From Lycocorax pyrrhopterus obiensis (lineage: Eukaryota > Chordata > Aves > Passeriformes > Paradisaeidae): 64,000 bases of DNA. The stretch spans positions 5,381,969 to 5,445,968 of the forward strand of contig JACSVZ010000024.1 of assembly GCA_014706295.1 (NCBI GenBank), written 5' to 3'. The notes beneath the pieces are model-generated. The model was given only the letters and a program-made list of their open reading frames with translations, made no database searches and was not told the origin of the DNA. This document shows, piece after piece, positions 12,535 to 24,506 of this stretch. Numbering within the stretch: the stretch's first letter is position 1; each line of letters opens with the position of its first letter. The translations under genes and the position numbers were made by a program.

Positions 12535-15500
12535 GTGAGTTGCCTTGAAATCTGGCTAAAAATGTGAATTTTCATGTCTAGAACTTGTGGGGATCTCTTT
12601 GTGCTTTGGGGCTGGTCCAGCTTGGCCAAAAGTAGCACCAGGTAAAGGTGGGTTTGAGAAACTCACTGGACCTCTGTGTATTTTTGGATTTGTTGAGATA
12701 TTTTGTTTGCTTTTTAGTGATTATTTTGGTAAAATCTGGTGTTCAGCCCTGTGGTTCAAACCTGGTTTGATCCTTGTCTCTGGCCACGGCATTTTTTGGC
12801 TTTGCTCTTGGTTTTCTCAGGACGTGGATAAAATTCCCTTTCCTTGCTCTTGCAGAAAGCTCCACTTTTTGAGCCTGTGGGTGACACATTAATACAGATT
12901 TCTGTGGAATGGCTGCAGCAGGAGAGAGCCATGGAATCCTGGAATGTTTTGGGTCGGAAGGGACCTTAAAGCTCATCCATGCCATGGGCAGGGACACCTC
13001 CCACTATCCCAGATTGCTGCACCCTGGCCTTGGACACTTCCAGGGATGGGGCAGCCACAGCTTCTCTGGGAATTCCATCCCAGCCCCTCCCCACCTTCCC
13101 AGGGAAGAATTCCTTCCCAAAATCCCATCAAACCCTGCCCTCCTGACCTCTGACTGGCACTTCCCAGTTCAGCAGGTGGAATTCCTTCCCTGCTTAATCA
13201 CAGCTGCCATTGTGCAATGGTGTCTGGCTGTTCCAGGGGAGGTTTTTTTAAGAGGTGTGTGCTCACCCCGAGCTTCCAGGCGGTGTTTTTCCAGGCAATA
13301 CTTGGGAATTATTAGAGTGTGCCTGATACAATCAGTTTATTTTGCTGGAGTGAGTAACACTCGGGTGTTGTGAGGGCAGAAATTGCACCTCAGCCTTCCT
13401 GCAGCTCTCCCCATTGCCTCTTGCTTTCCGTGGCTCAGCCGGAGGAAAACTCCTGCAGTTTTCCATGAGGAGAAAAAAAATGATATCCTGGCATATCAGT
13501 GCAAACTCCACGTCCAGGTCAGTCAGGTTTCTTGGCTTCCAGCCCTGCAAAGCTTTTTATTCCAGTTCCAGGCAGCCACGTGGGCCTCGGTGTTGTTGGA
13601 AAAGTCGTTCCTTGCAGGGCTGCCCTCTGGAATTGCGTTTTTCCTCCTTCCAGAGCCGTCTGGAGCTTGGGCACGGAGGTGGTTTTGGACACACTGCTGT
13701 GAAACCTCTCCCTGGGACACTCCTCAGGCTGCCAGAGGCTGGAAGGATTAAATTGTGCTGCAGAATCCCTCTGAGCCCTAAGTTAAGCTGGGGCTTGGGA
13801 GAGAATTCCTGTGCCAGAGGGGAGATTCTTCCCGAGCTGGGATGGAATTCCCACCTTTTCCAGGCCGTGGGGCAGCTGCTGCAGGAGCTGGGCAGTGCTC
13901 TGGAGCCTGTGTTTCTAAAATAATTCAGGGTTTTTTTGTTCTCAGGAAGATTTAAAACCTCAATTTTGAACCGAAAGCTGCTCTTTGAGGAAGCTTTGCT
14001 AACAAAACTGGAAATGGGGTTTCCTGCAGCTCTGCCATGGTGTGGAGCCTCTCACTTTGAGCAGAATCTCCTGTCTGAAGACATTTCCCTCAGCCTAAAA
14101 AGCCTCATGACGCTGCTCCAGGAGGGAGATCAATCCAGCTACTCTTCCCCATGAATTCCTGCTTTTTTCTTGTTTTTTTTTTTTTTTTCCAGGCAGAGCC
14201 CTGTCGCTGCTCAGAAATGGGATTGAGTTACCCCTGGCTGAGAAAATAACACCTCGCTATTTAAAGCTAATATTTGCCTGTAAAAAAGAACATTACAGAT
14301 TAAAACCACAGCCTGGGGGGAGACCAGTGCCTCTTTCAGCACCATTTAATGTCTTTTTTAGCCCCGCTGAGGTCAAAAACTCGGCGAAACCCCTGAAAAC
14401 GAGGATGTTTTGGCAAAGCTGGGAGCGGATCACGGGTAGAACGTGGCGGCTCCGGAGGTTTTTTCCAGATGGCAGAGTGAGAAAGTAGGGAATGAGCTGT
14501 TCCCTGGGTGCAGGAGTACTATTGCACGTGTTTGTCAGCAGGGCTGGCATCCAGGAGCTGGGCATGGATTTAGTTCCCGTGGGCTGCGTTGTGTTCGTGT
14601 GGCGGGGCTCGGAACGCGAATGCGACGTCGGGAAAACCGGGAGGGTTTTTTCTTTTTTTTTTTTTTTCCTGGGAGGAATTTTTTTTGGCAACCAGAGGGG
14701 TTGTGGTGGCTTTGTTCATCTTCAGGATCCGAGGGATGTTTCCTTGTTCTCCTTCTCTCACTCCTTGATTTATTGGATCGGGTTTTCTTTACCCTCTGTG
14801 CCTCCCAAGAGCCGCCACCAGAAGGGCACTTCCTCCTGCCTGTGCCCTGTTGGAGGTGGGAATTCCTTGCTGTGGGATTCCAGGATGGAAGTGGAAGCTG
14901 TGGGCTCATCCTGCACAGATTCAGGCAGCTCTGGGAGCTCCTAATCCCAGTATTTTTGAAGAAAAAGTTCTTTGTCACCTCAAAGTTCCGTCACTTCTTC
15001 ACCACCTGGAGCCAGGACAGACCCAGAGCTGTTGGGCTATTCCAGAAAAGGGAAAAGAGGATAAATCCCTTTCCTTTCCTGCCTCTGCCCCTTCCCTCTG
15101 CTGCAGGGAGAGCTGTGTTTTCCCTTTGTGCAATCCTGGTTATTAATCACTGTTTTCACTGTGCAGCTCAGGGATGGCTTTTCTGTCCTGTCCAGCAGGA
15201 ATCCAGAGGTGGCAGAACTCGGAATAAGGAAAAAATTCCTGCGAAACTCTGCTGCAATTCCTTCCCTGGTGCCAGAATTATTCTTGTTCCTCGTTCTGGG
15301 CTGTGTTTTATCAGTGCTGGGATGCTCTGGGATCGGCTGGGGTTGATTCAGGCCAGCCCAGGAGTTGTGTGGATATGAAGGAAAGGATTTAATTGAATTT
15401 AAACACAGAAATCCCCTTTCAAAAGCAGCATCCTGCAGTCTGTACCTCTCTTCCTGGGACAAAGGGGTGCCACAGCCCTAAAATAATCCAGGCAGCACTG

Positions 15501-16753
15501 TGGGATTGAGTGGAAAATCCCATAAAAGCCTTTTATTAGAAAGAACAAGTTTTACTTGCTGATCTTATTCCTGTGGCCTTTTATTTCGCTGTGTTGTCCC
15601 AGATATTTTTAATTTTCCAAGTACTTTAACAAAGGAGTTCTCTGCACTCTTCAGGCTTGGAGAATTCATCCCATATAAAGTTATTTCAGTATTTTTTGGG
15701 GTTTTGTAGCTCTCAGGCTCACTCCCACCTTGCAGCACATTTCTGAGCTGTGTTTGCTCTTCAGCAAGTGTTGAAGTGCCTCTCAAAATGAAAACTCCGG
15801 TGGTTTTCGGGTTCAGAGAATATTATTTCGTCAGAACCTGTTCTTAAAGTGCTCCAGGAAAGGGGGGTTTTTGTGCCTGATGAGGGGGAGAGGGCTCCTT
15901 TCAAAGCAATTTCCTTCCATTTCCAGAGCTTGTGGAATAATCCAGGAGTTTTCGTGGTAAAATACATCACAATCATCTAAAGAAAAGTGCTAAATAACTA
16001 CAAAATACTATTTTTTCCCCCCTTTACATCCTTTCTGCAGCACTCCCCACATCCAAGAAAATGATAAATTGTGGGGTGTTGTGCTTGGGCCTGAAAGGGA
16101 AGATGTGGAGCACAAATTCCAGGAGAGTTGTGTGTCCTCAGGAAAATGGAAGCTGCTTCCCATGGCATTTTTGATTATCGATCTTAAACATGGCCTGGAT
16201 TTATTGCTGGCTGCCCCTTCAACAGCAAAAATGTGACTTTTTGCCATTATTTAAACCCCTTTCTGCTTGTGAATGTGGGGGTTTTTTTTCCAAATTAAAA
16301 CCACCCAGGTGGTTGGGAACTCCCTGATTCAGGAGGAGCTGCTCCGTTGGAATCGGGAATTTTTAGGAGCAGCTTCTCCTCCACAGAGCCTGAAGCACAA
16401 AATAGGATTTTAAAAGGAACTCTGCGGCGTCCTCCTCTCTCCCGTGTTGATTTGAAAACACCTATTGATTTTCACATCTTTTTTTAATAAAAAAGGGTTT
16501 CAAGGGCAGCTATTTTTCTAAAAAACCCTTCACTGCAGAGGAGTTCGTGTGGGGTTTATTGCAGAGTGCAGTTAAACCCTTGTTAAACATTTCATCTTGC
16601 GTTACAATATCGACCCACAAACTCCTGTGCCGCCAGAAAAACACCCCCAAAACTGTATTTATTTCCCTTTTTTTCTTACTAAATCCAGGATTCTTCTCCC
16701 GCTGCTGGAGGTTGTGGATTTCGTGGAATTTTTGAATTTTTTTCCCCCCTCAG
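12535..16753 (+). other. PTP4A2: PTP4A2 intron 3 (arm 1)
   Basis: About 4.2 kb with GT-AG ends and a CR1 at 12915-13130. The 311-codon open frame at 14443-15378 and its mirror in arm 2 are untypical of coding sequence (homopolymer F runs, no domain), and the partner frame is broken by an indel. Confidence 0.7.
12915..13130 (-). mobile_element. CR1 3' fragment in PTP4A2 intron 3 (arm 1)
   Basis: Plus strand reads ATGGAATCCTGGAATGTTTT, GGGTCGGAAGGGACCTTAAA and CCACTATCCCAGATTGCTGC, the reverse of the CR1 tail. Partner at 42885-43105. Confidence 0.92.
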
Positions 16754-16883
16754 GACTGGCCGTTTGATGATGGAGCACCACCCCAAATCAGATCGTGGAG
16801 GACTGGCTGAACCTTTTGAAAACCAAATTTCGGGAGGAGCCCGGATGCTGTGTGGCTGTTCACTGTGTGGCAGGCTTGGGAAG

Positions 16884-18318
16884 GTCAGTGCTCTGCTCTC
16901 TCGGCTCTAAATTGGCTTAAAATTTCATTTATTTGGCAGCTGGGTGTTTAACAAACCCCAATTCTCGGTTTTCTCCCGAATAATTTAAGCCAACAACCTC
17001 AAATTGTGTCATTAAAGCAGCAGGGACTTAGTGCAGCTTAAAAATACTCAGCGATTTCATATACTCTGATCAAAAACCTTGGAGAGGTGGCTCAGAACAC
17101 TTCATGGATTCATTAATTTAAAAAATATTCCGAAAATCATTCATTTCAAAGCGTTATGAATTCATTAATTTAAAAGTATTTGTGCTAAAACAATGAAACA
17201 CTTCTGTGCTACGTCACACACATATATACGTTTTTTATAAGTTTTTTAAATTGCCTTCTGTTTTCCACTTTATTCCACTTTATTTTTCCTTAATTTTTCC
17301 TTAATTTTTCCTTAATTTTTCCTTAATTTTTCCTTAATTTTTCCTTAATTTTTCCCTTAATTTTTCCTTAATTTTTCCTTAATTTTCCTTAATTTTTCCT
17401 TTATTTTTCCTTAATTTTTCCTTAATTTTTCCTTAATTTTTCCTTAATTTTTCCTTAATTTTTCCTTAATTTTTCCTTAATTTTTCCTTAATTTTCCCCT
17501 GTTTTTCCCCCTATTTTTTCCCCATTTTCCCCTATTTTTTCCCCCATTTTCCCCTATTTTTCCCCCTTCTCTTTTAGTCTATTCTATTTTATTCAAGTGA
17601 CCTTTGAGTTTCAAATTCACACTTGGGGAGTGAATAATTGTATTTATGCAGGTGCAGGGTGATAATGGGAGTAATTCCTCCTGAATTTTTTTATTTTAGC
17701 CACATAAATTCTCCTGTTCCTGGCACCTCTTTAATCCTTGTTTACTCCACCCTTAGAGGTTCCTGTTGCCCTGTGGGGTGAGCATCAATCCAGGAGAAAA
17801 ATCAATGTATTCTGGGATTCCTGCTTGCTAAAACACTTTTTTTTCACTTAACTGACTTCCAAAATGAAGATCCCAAAGCAGAAAATTCTCCTTATTCCTG
17901 TTCCTTTACAGAATTAGTTAAAAAAAAAAAAATATATATATATATAAAGCCATGTGTTTGTAGCTCTGCCTCTGTACAGCTCAATCCCCGCTGTAAAAAC
18001 CATTCAAGGAGATGTTAAAAAGCAGAAAATCAGCTTCAGGCGAGATAAAAACCCATAAAAATCCACGATTATTACCTCACACCCCAACCACTAAAGAGCC
18101 GCTATTGATTTTGATTTCCTTTGCAAGCAGAGCTCCCTTCCAAAAAACCATTTTACATCAGGCCAAACTCCTTCCTGTGGGTAATACTCCAAGAAAAAAA
18201 AAACAAAAAAAACCAAACCTTTCAGCTGCTTGTTGGGAGAGGAATTTGATGGATTTTGAAGGGTTCCATTTATTGTTTCTGGTGGATCTTCCTTAAATAT
18301 CGATTTTTTTCCCTGCAG
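16884..18318 (+). other. PTP4A2: PTP4A2 intron 4 (arm 1)
   Basis: AT-rich intron. Holds an 11-bp minisatellite (17275-17505), a run of TTTTTCCCC-type units after it (to about 17575), a (TA)n patch at 17930-17946 and an AT-rich stretch with repeated ATTCATTAATTT (17100-17180). Confidence 0.8.
17275..17505. repeat. 11-bp minisatellite TTTTTCCTTAA (arm 1)
   Basis: About 20 near-perfect tandem units within intron 4. Partner array at 38545-38745 with very similar length. Confidence 0.95.
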
Positions 18319-18589
18319 GGCTCCTGTTCTGGTTGCACTCGCTCTCATTGAATGTGGAATGAAGTATGAGGATGCAGTTCAGTTTATAAGGCAGTAAGTG
18401 AAAATTCCCTTTTTTTTAAATTTTCTTTTAATTTTCCCCCAGGGATCTTTCATTCTGGTGGTTTGGACTGGCCTGTTAAGGAAGAAATTTGGGGTTTTTT
18501 TAGGGGTTTTTAGCCTGAATTAATGGCACGGCTTTGCCATAAATCTGGGCCTCGTGCCTTTCCCTCTCTTCAGAGGGGAGGGTTCTCAG

Positions 18590-19039
18590 GTGATTTTTCT
18601 CTTTCTGTTCAAAATCTGGGTTTAAATGTGGAGAAAAACCTCAAGTATTTCGATTTTTGTGAGGTAAAAAGGGTCGAGGTTGGGGTTGTAAAACTTGCTG
18701 CAACTTAATGAGGATTAACAGGTGATCTCTCTCTTTAAAATCTGGGTTTAAATGTGGAGAAAAACCTCAAGTATTTCGATTTTTGTGAGGTAAAAGTGTC
18801 GAGAATAGGGCTGTAAAAATTAATTCTAATTAATGAGGGATTAACAGGTGATCTCTCTCCTTAAAATCTGGTCTTAAATGTGGAGAAAAACCTCAAATAT
18901 TTCGATTTTTGTGAGGTAAAAAGGGTCGAGGTTGGGGTTGTAAAATTTGCTGCAACTTAATGAGGATTGACAGGTGATCTCTCTCTTAAAATCTGGGTTT
19001 AAATGTGGAGAAAAACCTCAAATATTTCCATTTTTGTGA
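18590..19039. repeat. ~124-bp minisatellite in intron 5, cut by the gap (arm 1)
   Basis: Units share AAATCTGGGTTTAAATGTGG, AGAAAAACCTCAAGTATTTC and TTTTTGTGAGGTAAAA. Roughly three and a half units precede the N gap; the arm 2 array has about seven. Confidence 0.92.
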
Positions 19040-19139
19040 NNNNNNNNNNNNNNNNNNNNNNNNNNNNNNNNNNNNNNNNNNNNNNNNNNNNNNNNNNNNN
19101 NNNNNNNNNNNNNNNNNNNNNNNNNNNNNNNNNNNNNNN
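19040..19139. other. Assembly gap of exactly 100 N
   Basis: 100 N between the intron-5 minisatellite of arm 1 and a (GGGAA)n tract. A round 100 is commonly the placeholder for a gap of unknown size, so the two sides need not be adjacent in the genome. Confidence 0.99.
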
Positions 19140-19184
19140 CCCAAACCCATCCTGTTGGGATGCAGGGTGGAAAAGAGGAAAAAC

Positions 19185-19368
19185 TGGGGGGGGAAGGGAA
19201 GGGAAGGGAAGGGAAAGGGAAGGGAAGGGAAGGGAAGGGAAGGGAAGGGAAGGAAGGGAAGGAAGGGAAGGGAAGGGAAGGGAAGGGAAGGGAAGGGAAG
19301 GGAAGGGAAGGGAAGGGAAGGGAAGGGAAGGGGGAAGGGAAGGGAAGGGAAGGGAAGGGAAGGGAAGC
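19185..19368. repeat. (GGGAA)n pentanucleotide tract
   Basis: About 36 units with a few length variants, all-purine on the plus strand, beginning about 45 bp after the N gap. Such tracts can form triplex DNA and often break assemblies. Confidence 0.97.
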
Positions 19369-19369
19369 T

Positions 19370-19735
19370 CAAGCCCCGTTCTACTGCAGGCGCTGAATTA
19401 TTCTCCTGCCACAAATCCCCCGGGAAGCGCTTCGGGAATCCAAATCCACATCCGGGGGTGCCCATCCCGTGCCCCAGAGCCCCCCAAGCCCGCGGCAGTG
19501 CCCGGGCAGGCTCCGGCCGCGCCGTGCCCAGCCTGCTGCTGCCCTCTGCCGCGGGGAAGCTGCTGCCAGGGAATTCCTCCTCCTCCTCCTCCTCCCGGGA
19601 AAAGCCTCTCCCCCGGGAAACGCTCCTGCCGGGACGGAGCTGCTCAGGGCGGGCAGCTCTGCTGGCACCCCGCGGGCCCGGCCTGCCCGGCTGCTGTGGG
19701 AGCGCTGGGCGGGCTCTGCATCCCAGGATGAGGAT
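19370..19735. other. GC-rich unique sequence, nothing recognised
   Basis: GC-rich, with a CTC-repeat patch at about 19575. Open frames continue from flanking repeats. No domain or splice structure seen. Confidence 0.4.
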
Positions 19736-20475
19736 GCTCGGGATCCCAGGGCAGGGATGGTCTGGGATCCAGGACAAGGATGCTCTGGGATTCAGGGTGA
19801 GGGATGCTCCAGACCCAAAGACAAGGATGTTTTGGATCCCAGGACAAGGATGCTCTGGGATCCAGGGACAGGGATGCTCTGGATCCCAGGACAAGGATGC
19901 TCTGCGCCCCAAGGCAGGGATATTTCACATCCCAGCACAGGGATATCCCACACCCCAAGGCAGGGATATTCCACACCCCACACAGGGATATCTCACATCC
20001 CAGCACAGGGATATTCCACACCCCAGCGCAGGGATATGTCACACCCCAGCCCAGCGATATCCCACACCCCAGCACAGGGATATCCCACACCCCAAGGCAG
20101 GGATATCCCACACCCCGCACAGGGATATTCCACATCCCCGGACAGGGATATTCCACACCCCAGCACAGGGATATTCCACACCCCAAGGCAGGGATTATCC
20201 CACACCCCCAAGGCAGGGATATCCCACACCCCAGCACAGGATATCCACACCCCAGCACAGGGATATTCCACACCCCAGCACAGCGATATCCCACACCCCA
20301 GCACAGGGATAACCCCACACCCCAGCACAGGGATATTCCACACCGCCACACAGGGTACCCACACCCCAGCACAGCGATATCCCACACCCCAGCACAGGGA
20401 TATCCCACACCCCAAGGCAGGGATATCCCACACCCCAGGACAGGGATATCCCACACCCCAGCACAGGGATGCTCT
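19735..20475. repeat. Two adjoining minisatellites (~24-27 bp and 23 bp)
   Basis: First GGATCCCAGGACAAGGATGC-type units (19735-19910), then GGATATCCCACACCCCAGCA-type units of 23 bp (19915-20470). The two families share the ...CAGGGATRT start, suggesting one evolved from the other. They generate long frames such as repeated GDIPHPSTG on the plus strand. Confidence 0.93.
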
Positions 20476-21540
20476 GCAGGAGCCCCGGGAGCTGTGGAGA
20501 TGGGCAGGAGGGGTGAAGGTCCTGGGGGGTCTCCCAGTCCCGGGCCGGGCAGGAGAACCGGAGTGGGGCTCAGGGATCACAGTGAGGGGTGCAGAGCGAG
20601 CTGGGCTGGGGGGACCAGGAGGGAAGAGCTCAAACCCCGCGGGGATGGGAAACCCTTGGGATGGGAGTGAGGATTTCTCACCATTCCATGACTGGAAAAG
20701 GACACTGGGCCCCACTGACCCCCCCCCAGGGTCACATCCCTGCCGTGGGGGACCAGAGCTCAGCACCCCCCGAATTCCCTCTGCTCCCAATCCCCCCCCG
20801 CTGTGCCCATCCCCTGCACGCCTTCCCAGGCCGTACTAACATAATTAATTAAGCCAGGGGCATGCGGGATGATCTAATTACGAACGAGCCTAGATGTGAT
20901 TTCCCTTTTAATTAATCTGTGTTATTTACACGCGGCAGCCGCCCGGGCAATGTGTGCTCGGGAGGGAGGGGAGGGAAGGGGGGGGCAGGAGGAGGTGACA
21001 CCTTGGGGACACCAGGACACGGCAGGGACACAAGGGGGGCGTGGGGAGGGGGGCACGGCTGCTTTGGGGTCAAGGCCGGTGACTCGCCCTGCAGGGGGAC
21101 ACGGGGGGCCACCACCAAGTGCCACCACCCCGCGGGGATGTGACGCCCCCCGGAGTCCCCAAAGGGAGCTGGGGGTGCCGTGGGGGAGCCCCAAGGGACG
21201 TGTGGGGACCCCAAAGGGTCCCGGCTGCCGGACCTCACTAGAGGGCAGCAAAATGCTGCCGTTCCCAGGGCTGGGGGCACGGGACCACCTGTGGCCCCGC
21301 GCTGGTGGCCACGTCCCCCCTTGGGGACCTTCGGGACTTGGTGGCAGCTCTTCCAGAACTCCTGGGATTGCAGATCCCTGCACAATTCCCGGGGGATGCT
21401 CGGGACAGGGGAGGAGCACCTTGGCTGGGTTGGGTGACACCGAAGGTGACGTTGTGCCAGGGCTGGGGGCCCTGGGGACTGATCCAGAGCCTCCCTCAGG
21501 GTGAAAATTGCTCTCCCAAGGACAGGGAGCCCTGGATCCA
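20475..21540. other. Spacer sequence with an AT-rich island
   Basis: GC-rich sequence without a recognisable gene, interrupted at 20830-20935 by an AT-rich block with several TAATTA cores (see separate entry). Long frames on both strands over 20900-21545 lack domains. Confidence 0.4.
20830..20935. promoter_or_regulatory. Candidate conserved noncoding element
   Basis: About 105 bp, AT-rich and non-repetitive, inside GC-rich DNA. It holds AATTAATTAA, a TAATTA core in CTAATTACGAACG and TTTTAATTAATCTG, i.e. several homeodomain-type cores. Conservation itself cannot be seen from one sequence. Confidence 0.35.
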
Positions 21541-21544
21541 TCCA

Positions 21545-21905
21545 AATCAGAAGGAAATCAGAAAGAAATCAGAAAGAAACAAAGCAGAAAGAAATCAGAA
21601 AGAAATCAAAAGAAATCAGAAAGAAATGAAAAAGAAATTGGAAAGAAATCGGAAAGAAATCAGAAGGAAACGAAAAAGGAATCAGAAAGAAATCAAAATG
21701 AAATTAAAGTTAAATCAAAAAGAAATCAGAAAGAAATGAAAAAGAAATCAGAAAGGAATCAGAAAGAAATCGGAAAGAAATGAAAAAGAAACCAGAAAGG
21801 AATCAAAATGAAATCAAAAAGAAATCAGAAAGGAACGAAAATGAAATCAAAAAGAAATCAGAAAGAAATCAAAAAGAAATCAGAAAGAAATCAAAATGAA
21901 ATCAA
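21545..21905. repeat. 11-bp purine-rich minisatellite (AGAAAGAAATC)
   Basis: About 30 diverged units of GAAATCAGAAA type, giving Lys/Asn/Glu/Arg-rich frames. Confidence 0.95.
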
Positions 21906-22355
21906 GAGGAAATGCTCATCCTGGTCAGGGATGGGGTCGGTAAAGGCCAATTCCAGCCCGCAGGAAGCTCACGTGTGGCAGCTTTGGAGGCAAACACGGG
22001 GCTGACTTTTGTCTGCCACCCTTTCCCATCTTTTTCCAGCCCTATCCAACATTCCCGAGCTTCCCCGCAGGTGCCAGCGGAGCCGTGTCCCCTCTGCCCC
22101 CGGGAGCCCCTGAGGGCACTAAAACCCCAAAATTCAGAGCGAGGACGCTCCGAGGAAGCAGCGAAACTCCATGGAATGCTCAAACCAGGAATGCTCATCC
22201 CTCCCTCCCTCCTCCCGCTCCACAGGCTGGGAAATTCCCCAAAAGTCCCTTAATCCGCCTGGGCAGCGGCAGTGCCGGATCCTTTGGGATTAAGGATAAT
22301 CTATTCATAGCAAGAGCCGGGCGGGGCTGCTGCTCATCCCGGGAGTGGGAATTGA
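21905..22355. other. Unique spacer sequence, nothing recognised
   Basis: Moderately GC-rich, no repeat and no gene-like frame. Confidence 0.35.
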
Positions 22356-22359
22356 TTCC

Positions 22360-22855
22360 AGGCAATCCCTGCTTTATTCCAGTTGTTTTATTCCAGTTGT
22401 TTTATTCCAGGTGATCCCTGCTTTATCCCAATTGTTTTATTCCAGGTGATCCCTACTTATCCCAATTGTTTTCTTCCAGATGATCCCTGCTTTATTCCAA
22501 TTGTTTTCTTCCAGATGATCCCTGCTTTATTCCAATTATTTCCTTCCAGGTGATCCCTGCTTTATTCCAGTTGTTTCTTCCAGATTACCCCTGTTTTATT
22601 CCAGGTGATCCCTGCTTTATCCCAATTGTTTTCTTCCAGGTGATCCCTACTTTATTCCAATTGTTTTCTTCCAGATGATCCCTGCTTTATTCCAATTATT
22701 TTCTTCCAGGTGATCCCTGTTTTATTCCAATTGTTTTATTCCAGGTGATCCCTGCTTTATTCCATTTATTTTATTCCAGGTGATCCCTGTTTTATTCCAA
22801 TTGTTTTATTCCAGGTGATCCCTGCTTTATCCCAATTATTTTATTCCAGGTGAAC
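22360..22855. repeat. ~35-bp minisatellite
   Basis: Units of TGATCCCTGCTTTATTCCAA plus TTGTTTTATTCCAGG, about 14 copies with internal deletions. Confidence 0.95.
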
Positions 22856-23730
22856 GGGGAATCAGCTTCAAACAGCACACAACGGGAAAACAACGGGAAA
22901 ACATCCTCAGCTTTCCCTGTTCCGGGGAAATCTTCCTCAGGGACGGGGCTGGAATGTTAAATCGGGGTCTGGCTGGGGAAGGGCCACTTCTCCTGGAATT
23001 TTTGGTGGGAACAGTTGGACATTAAACACCTGATGGATCAACCCTTCCACACGAAGGACACAAAACGCAATCCGAGGGTTACAAGTTAAGGACCGCGGGG
23101 ATTTATTTTTCCAAAAGGCCGGGGCTGAGCCGGCTGGAATGGATCCCTGGGCATCCCAGGCCCTGCCTCTTCCCCACATCCCGCTTCCAACCGTGCATTC
23201 CCAACCTCATCCCTTCCCTGGCAAAACCAGGTCACCATCTGCTCTGCCCCTGGCTCAGCGACAGCTCCTGCCTCTGCAGGAGATCCAAGAGCTTTTCCCA
23301 GATTCCCGCTCCAAACCCCGCTGACCAACAAGGCCACGAGGGCAGGGATGACGGCAGGCTACGGAATAACCAGGAATATTCCCATCCCTCGGGAGATTCC
23401 CAATTTCCGACTCCTGGGGGAGTTCTCCCTGCTCTGCTTCCCAGCTTTTATTTTCCATCTTCAAGCCCGCAGCGAAAGGAACACGGAGCAGGCACAGAGG
23501 AGACCCCCCCCCCCCCAGCCCTTCCAAGCTCTGCAATTCCAGCCTCTGGAGCAGAATCCAGGAGGTTTTAACAGCAGGAAAAGGCTGGAAAAATAACAGC
23601 CAGGGAAAAGCTGCCTCCCCTCTCAGGGAGCCTCCCGGGCCTGGCTCCGGCCCTGCCGTGCCCAGGCGGCTCCAGGCTGGCTCTTTTCCATCTCCTGCTG
23701 CTTCCTGACAGCCATTCCCAGGAAAAACTC
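22855..23730. other. Unique spacer sequence, nothing recognised
   Basis: Mixed composition with a C run at about 23508. Short overlapping frames only. Confidence 0.35.
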
Positions 23731-24420
23731 CTTTATTCCAGCTGGAATCCGTGCTGGAACCCCTTATTCCAGCTGGAACCCCTTCATTCCAGCTGGAACC
23801 CCTTTATTTCCAGCTGGAACCCCTTTATTCCAGCTGAAACATCTTTTTCCATCTGGGATCCTTGCTGGAACCTATTATTCCAGCTAGAACCCCTTTATTC
23901 CATCTGGAATTCTTTTATTTCCTGCTGGAACCATTTTATTCCACCTGTAACCCTTCTATTCCATCTGGAACCCCTTTATTCCACCTGGAATTCCTTTATT
24001 CCTCCTGGAACCCCTCTATTCCATCTGGACCTCCTCTATTCCAGCTGGAATCCTTTATTCCAGCTGAAATCCTTTATTCCACCTGTAACCCCTCTATTCC
24101 ACCTGGAACCCCTTTATTGCATCTGGAACTCCTTTATTCCCCCTGGAACCCCTTTATTCCACCTGGAACCCACCTGGAACCCCATAATTCCACCTGGAAC
24201 CCCATTATTCCACCTGTAACCCCTCTATTCCACCTGTAACCCACCTGGAACCCCTCTATTCCATCTGGAACCCCTCTATTCCACCTGGAACCCACCTGGA
24301 ACCCCTCTATTCCCCCTGGTACCCCTCTATTCCACCTGGAACCCACCTGGAACCCCTCTATTCCCCCTGGAACCCCTCTATTCCCCCTGGAATCCTTTAT
24401 TCCAGCCGGAACCCTCTATC
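23730..24420. repeat. ~20-bp minisatellite
   Basis: Units such as ACCCCTCTATTCCACCTGGA, over 30 copies with 18-31-bp variants. Confidence 0.95.
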
Positions 24421-24506
24421 CCAGGTGCCCCGGAGGCAGCAGCTGTCCCCACTCCCCTCACGGGTGACACTCCGCATCCATCCCCGGATCCCGGCACGTC
24501 CCGCCG

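Larger units (their letters stand above)
10672..18393 (+). pseudogene. PTP4A2: PTP4A2 second copy: frameshifted and lacking the last exon (arm 1)
   Basis: Coding exons 10672-10767, 12442-12534, 16754-16883 and 18319-18393 match arm 2 with intact splice sites. Exon 4 is 130 nt instead of 131: the C run at 16781-16784 has four C where arm 2 has five. The frame then reads QIRSWRTG and stops, upstream of the catalytic Cys. Exon 6, which carries the basic tail and CAAX box, is missing because the arm ends in an N gap. Over the shared coding sequence the only other difference is one synonymous base in exon 5. As written this copy cannot make PRL-2. Near-identity with a single homopolymer indel is equally what a consensus error in a duplicate haplotype contig would look like, so 'pseudogene' describes the sequence, not proven biology. 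Confidence 0.85.
1..19039 (+). repeat. Arm 1 of a ~19-kb inverted duplication
   Basis: Reads as the reverse complement of about 36975-56052 with the same order of exons, CR1 fragments and simple repeats. Translations of many paired random frames are identical or differ by one residue. Differences are single bases, homopolymer-length changes and a few VNTR or short indels. The left edge lies outside the window: base 1 is inside a CR1 matching 56052. The right edge is the N gap. Confidence 0.97.

Noticed and set aside
14443..15378. 311-codon frame in PTP4A2 intron 3
   Set aside because: The partner frame in arm 2 is changed by an indel, residues are composition-driven, and it lies between well-defined exons of another gene.
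19735..24420. CRISPR-like direct repeats
   Set aside because: Units are directly adjacent without unique spacers; they are minisatellites in a vertebrate genome.
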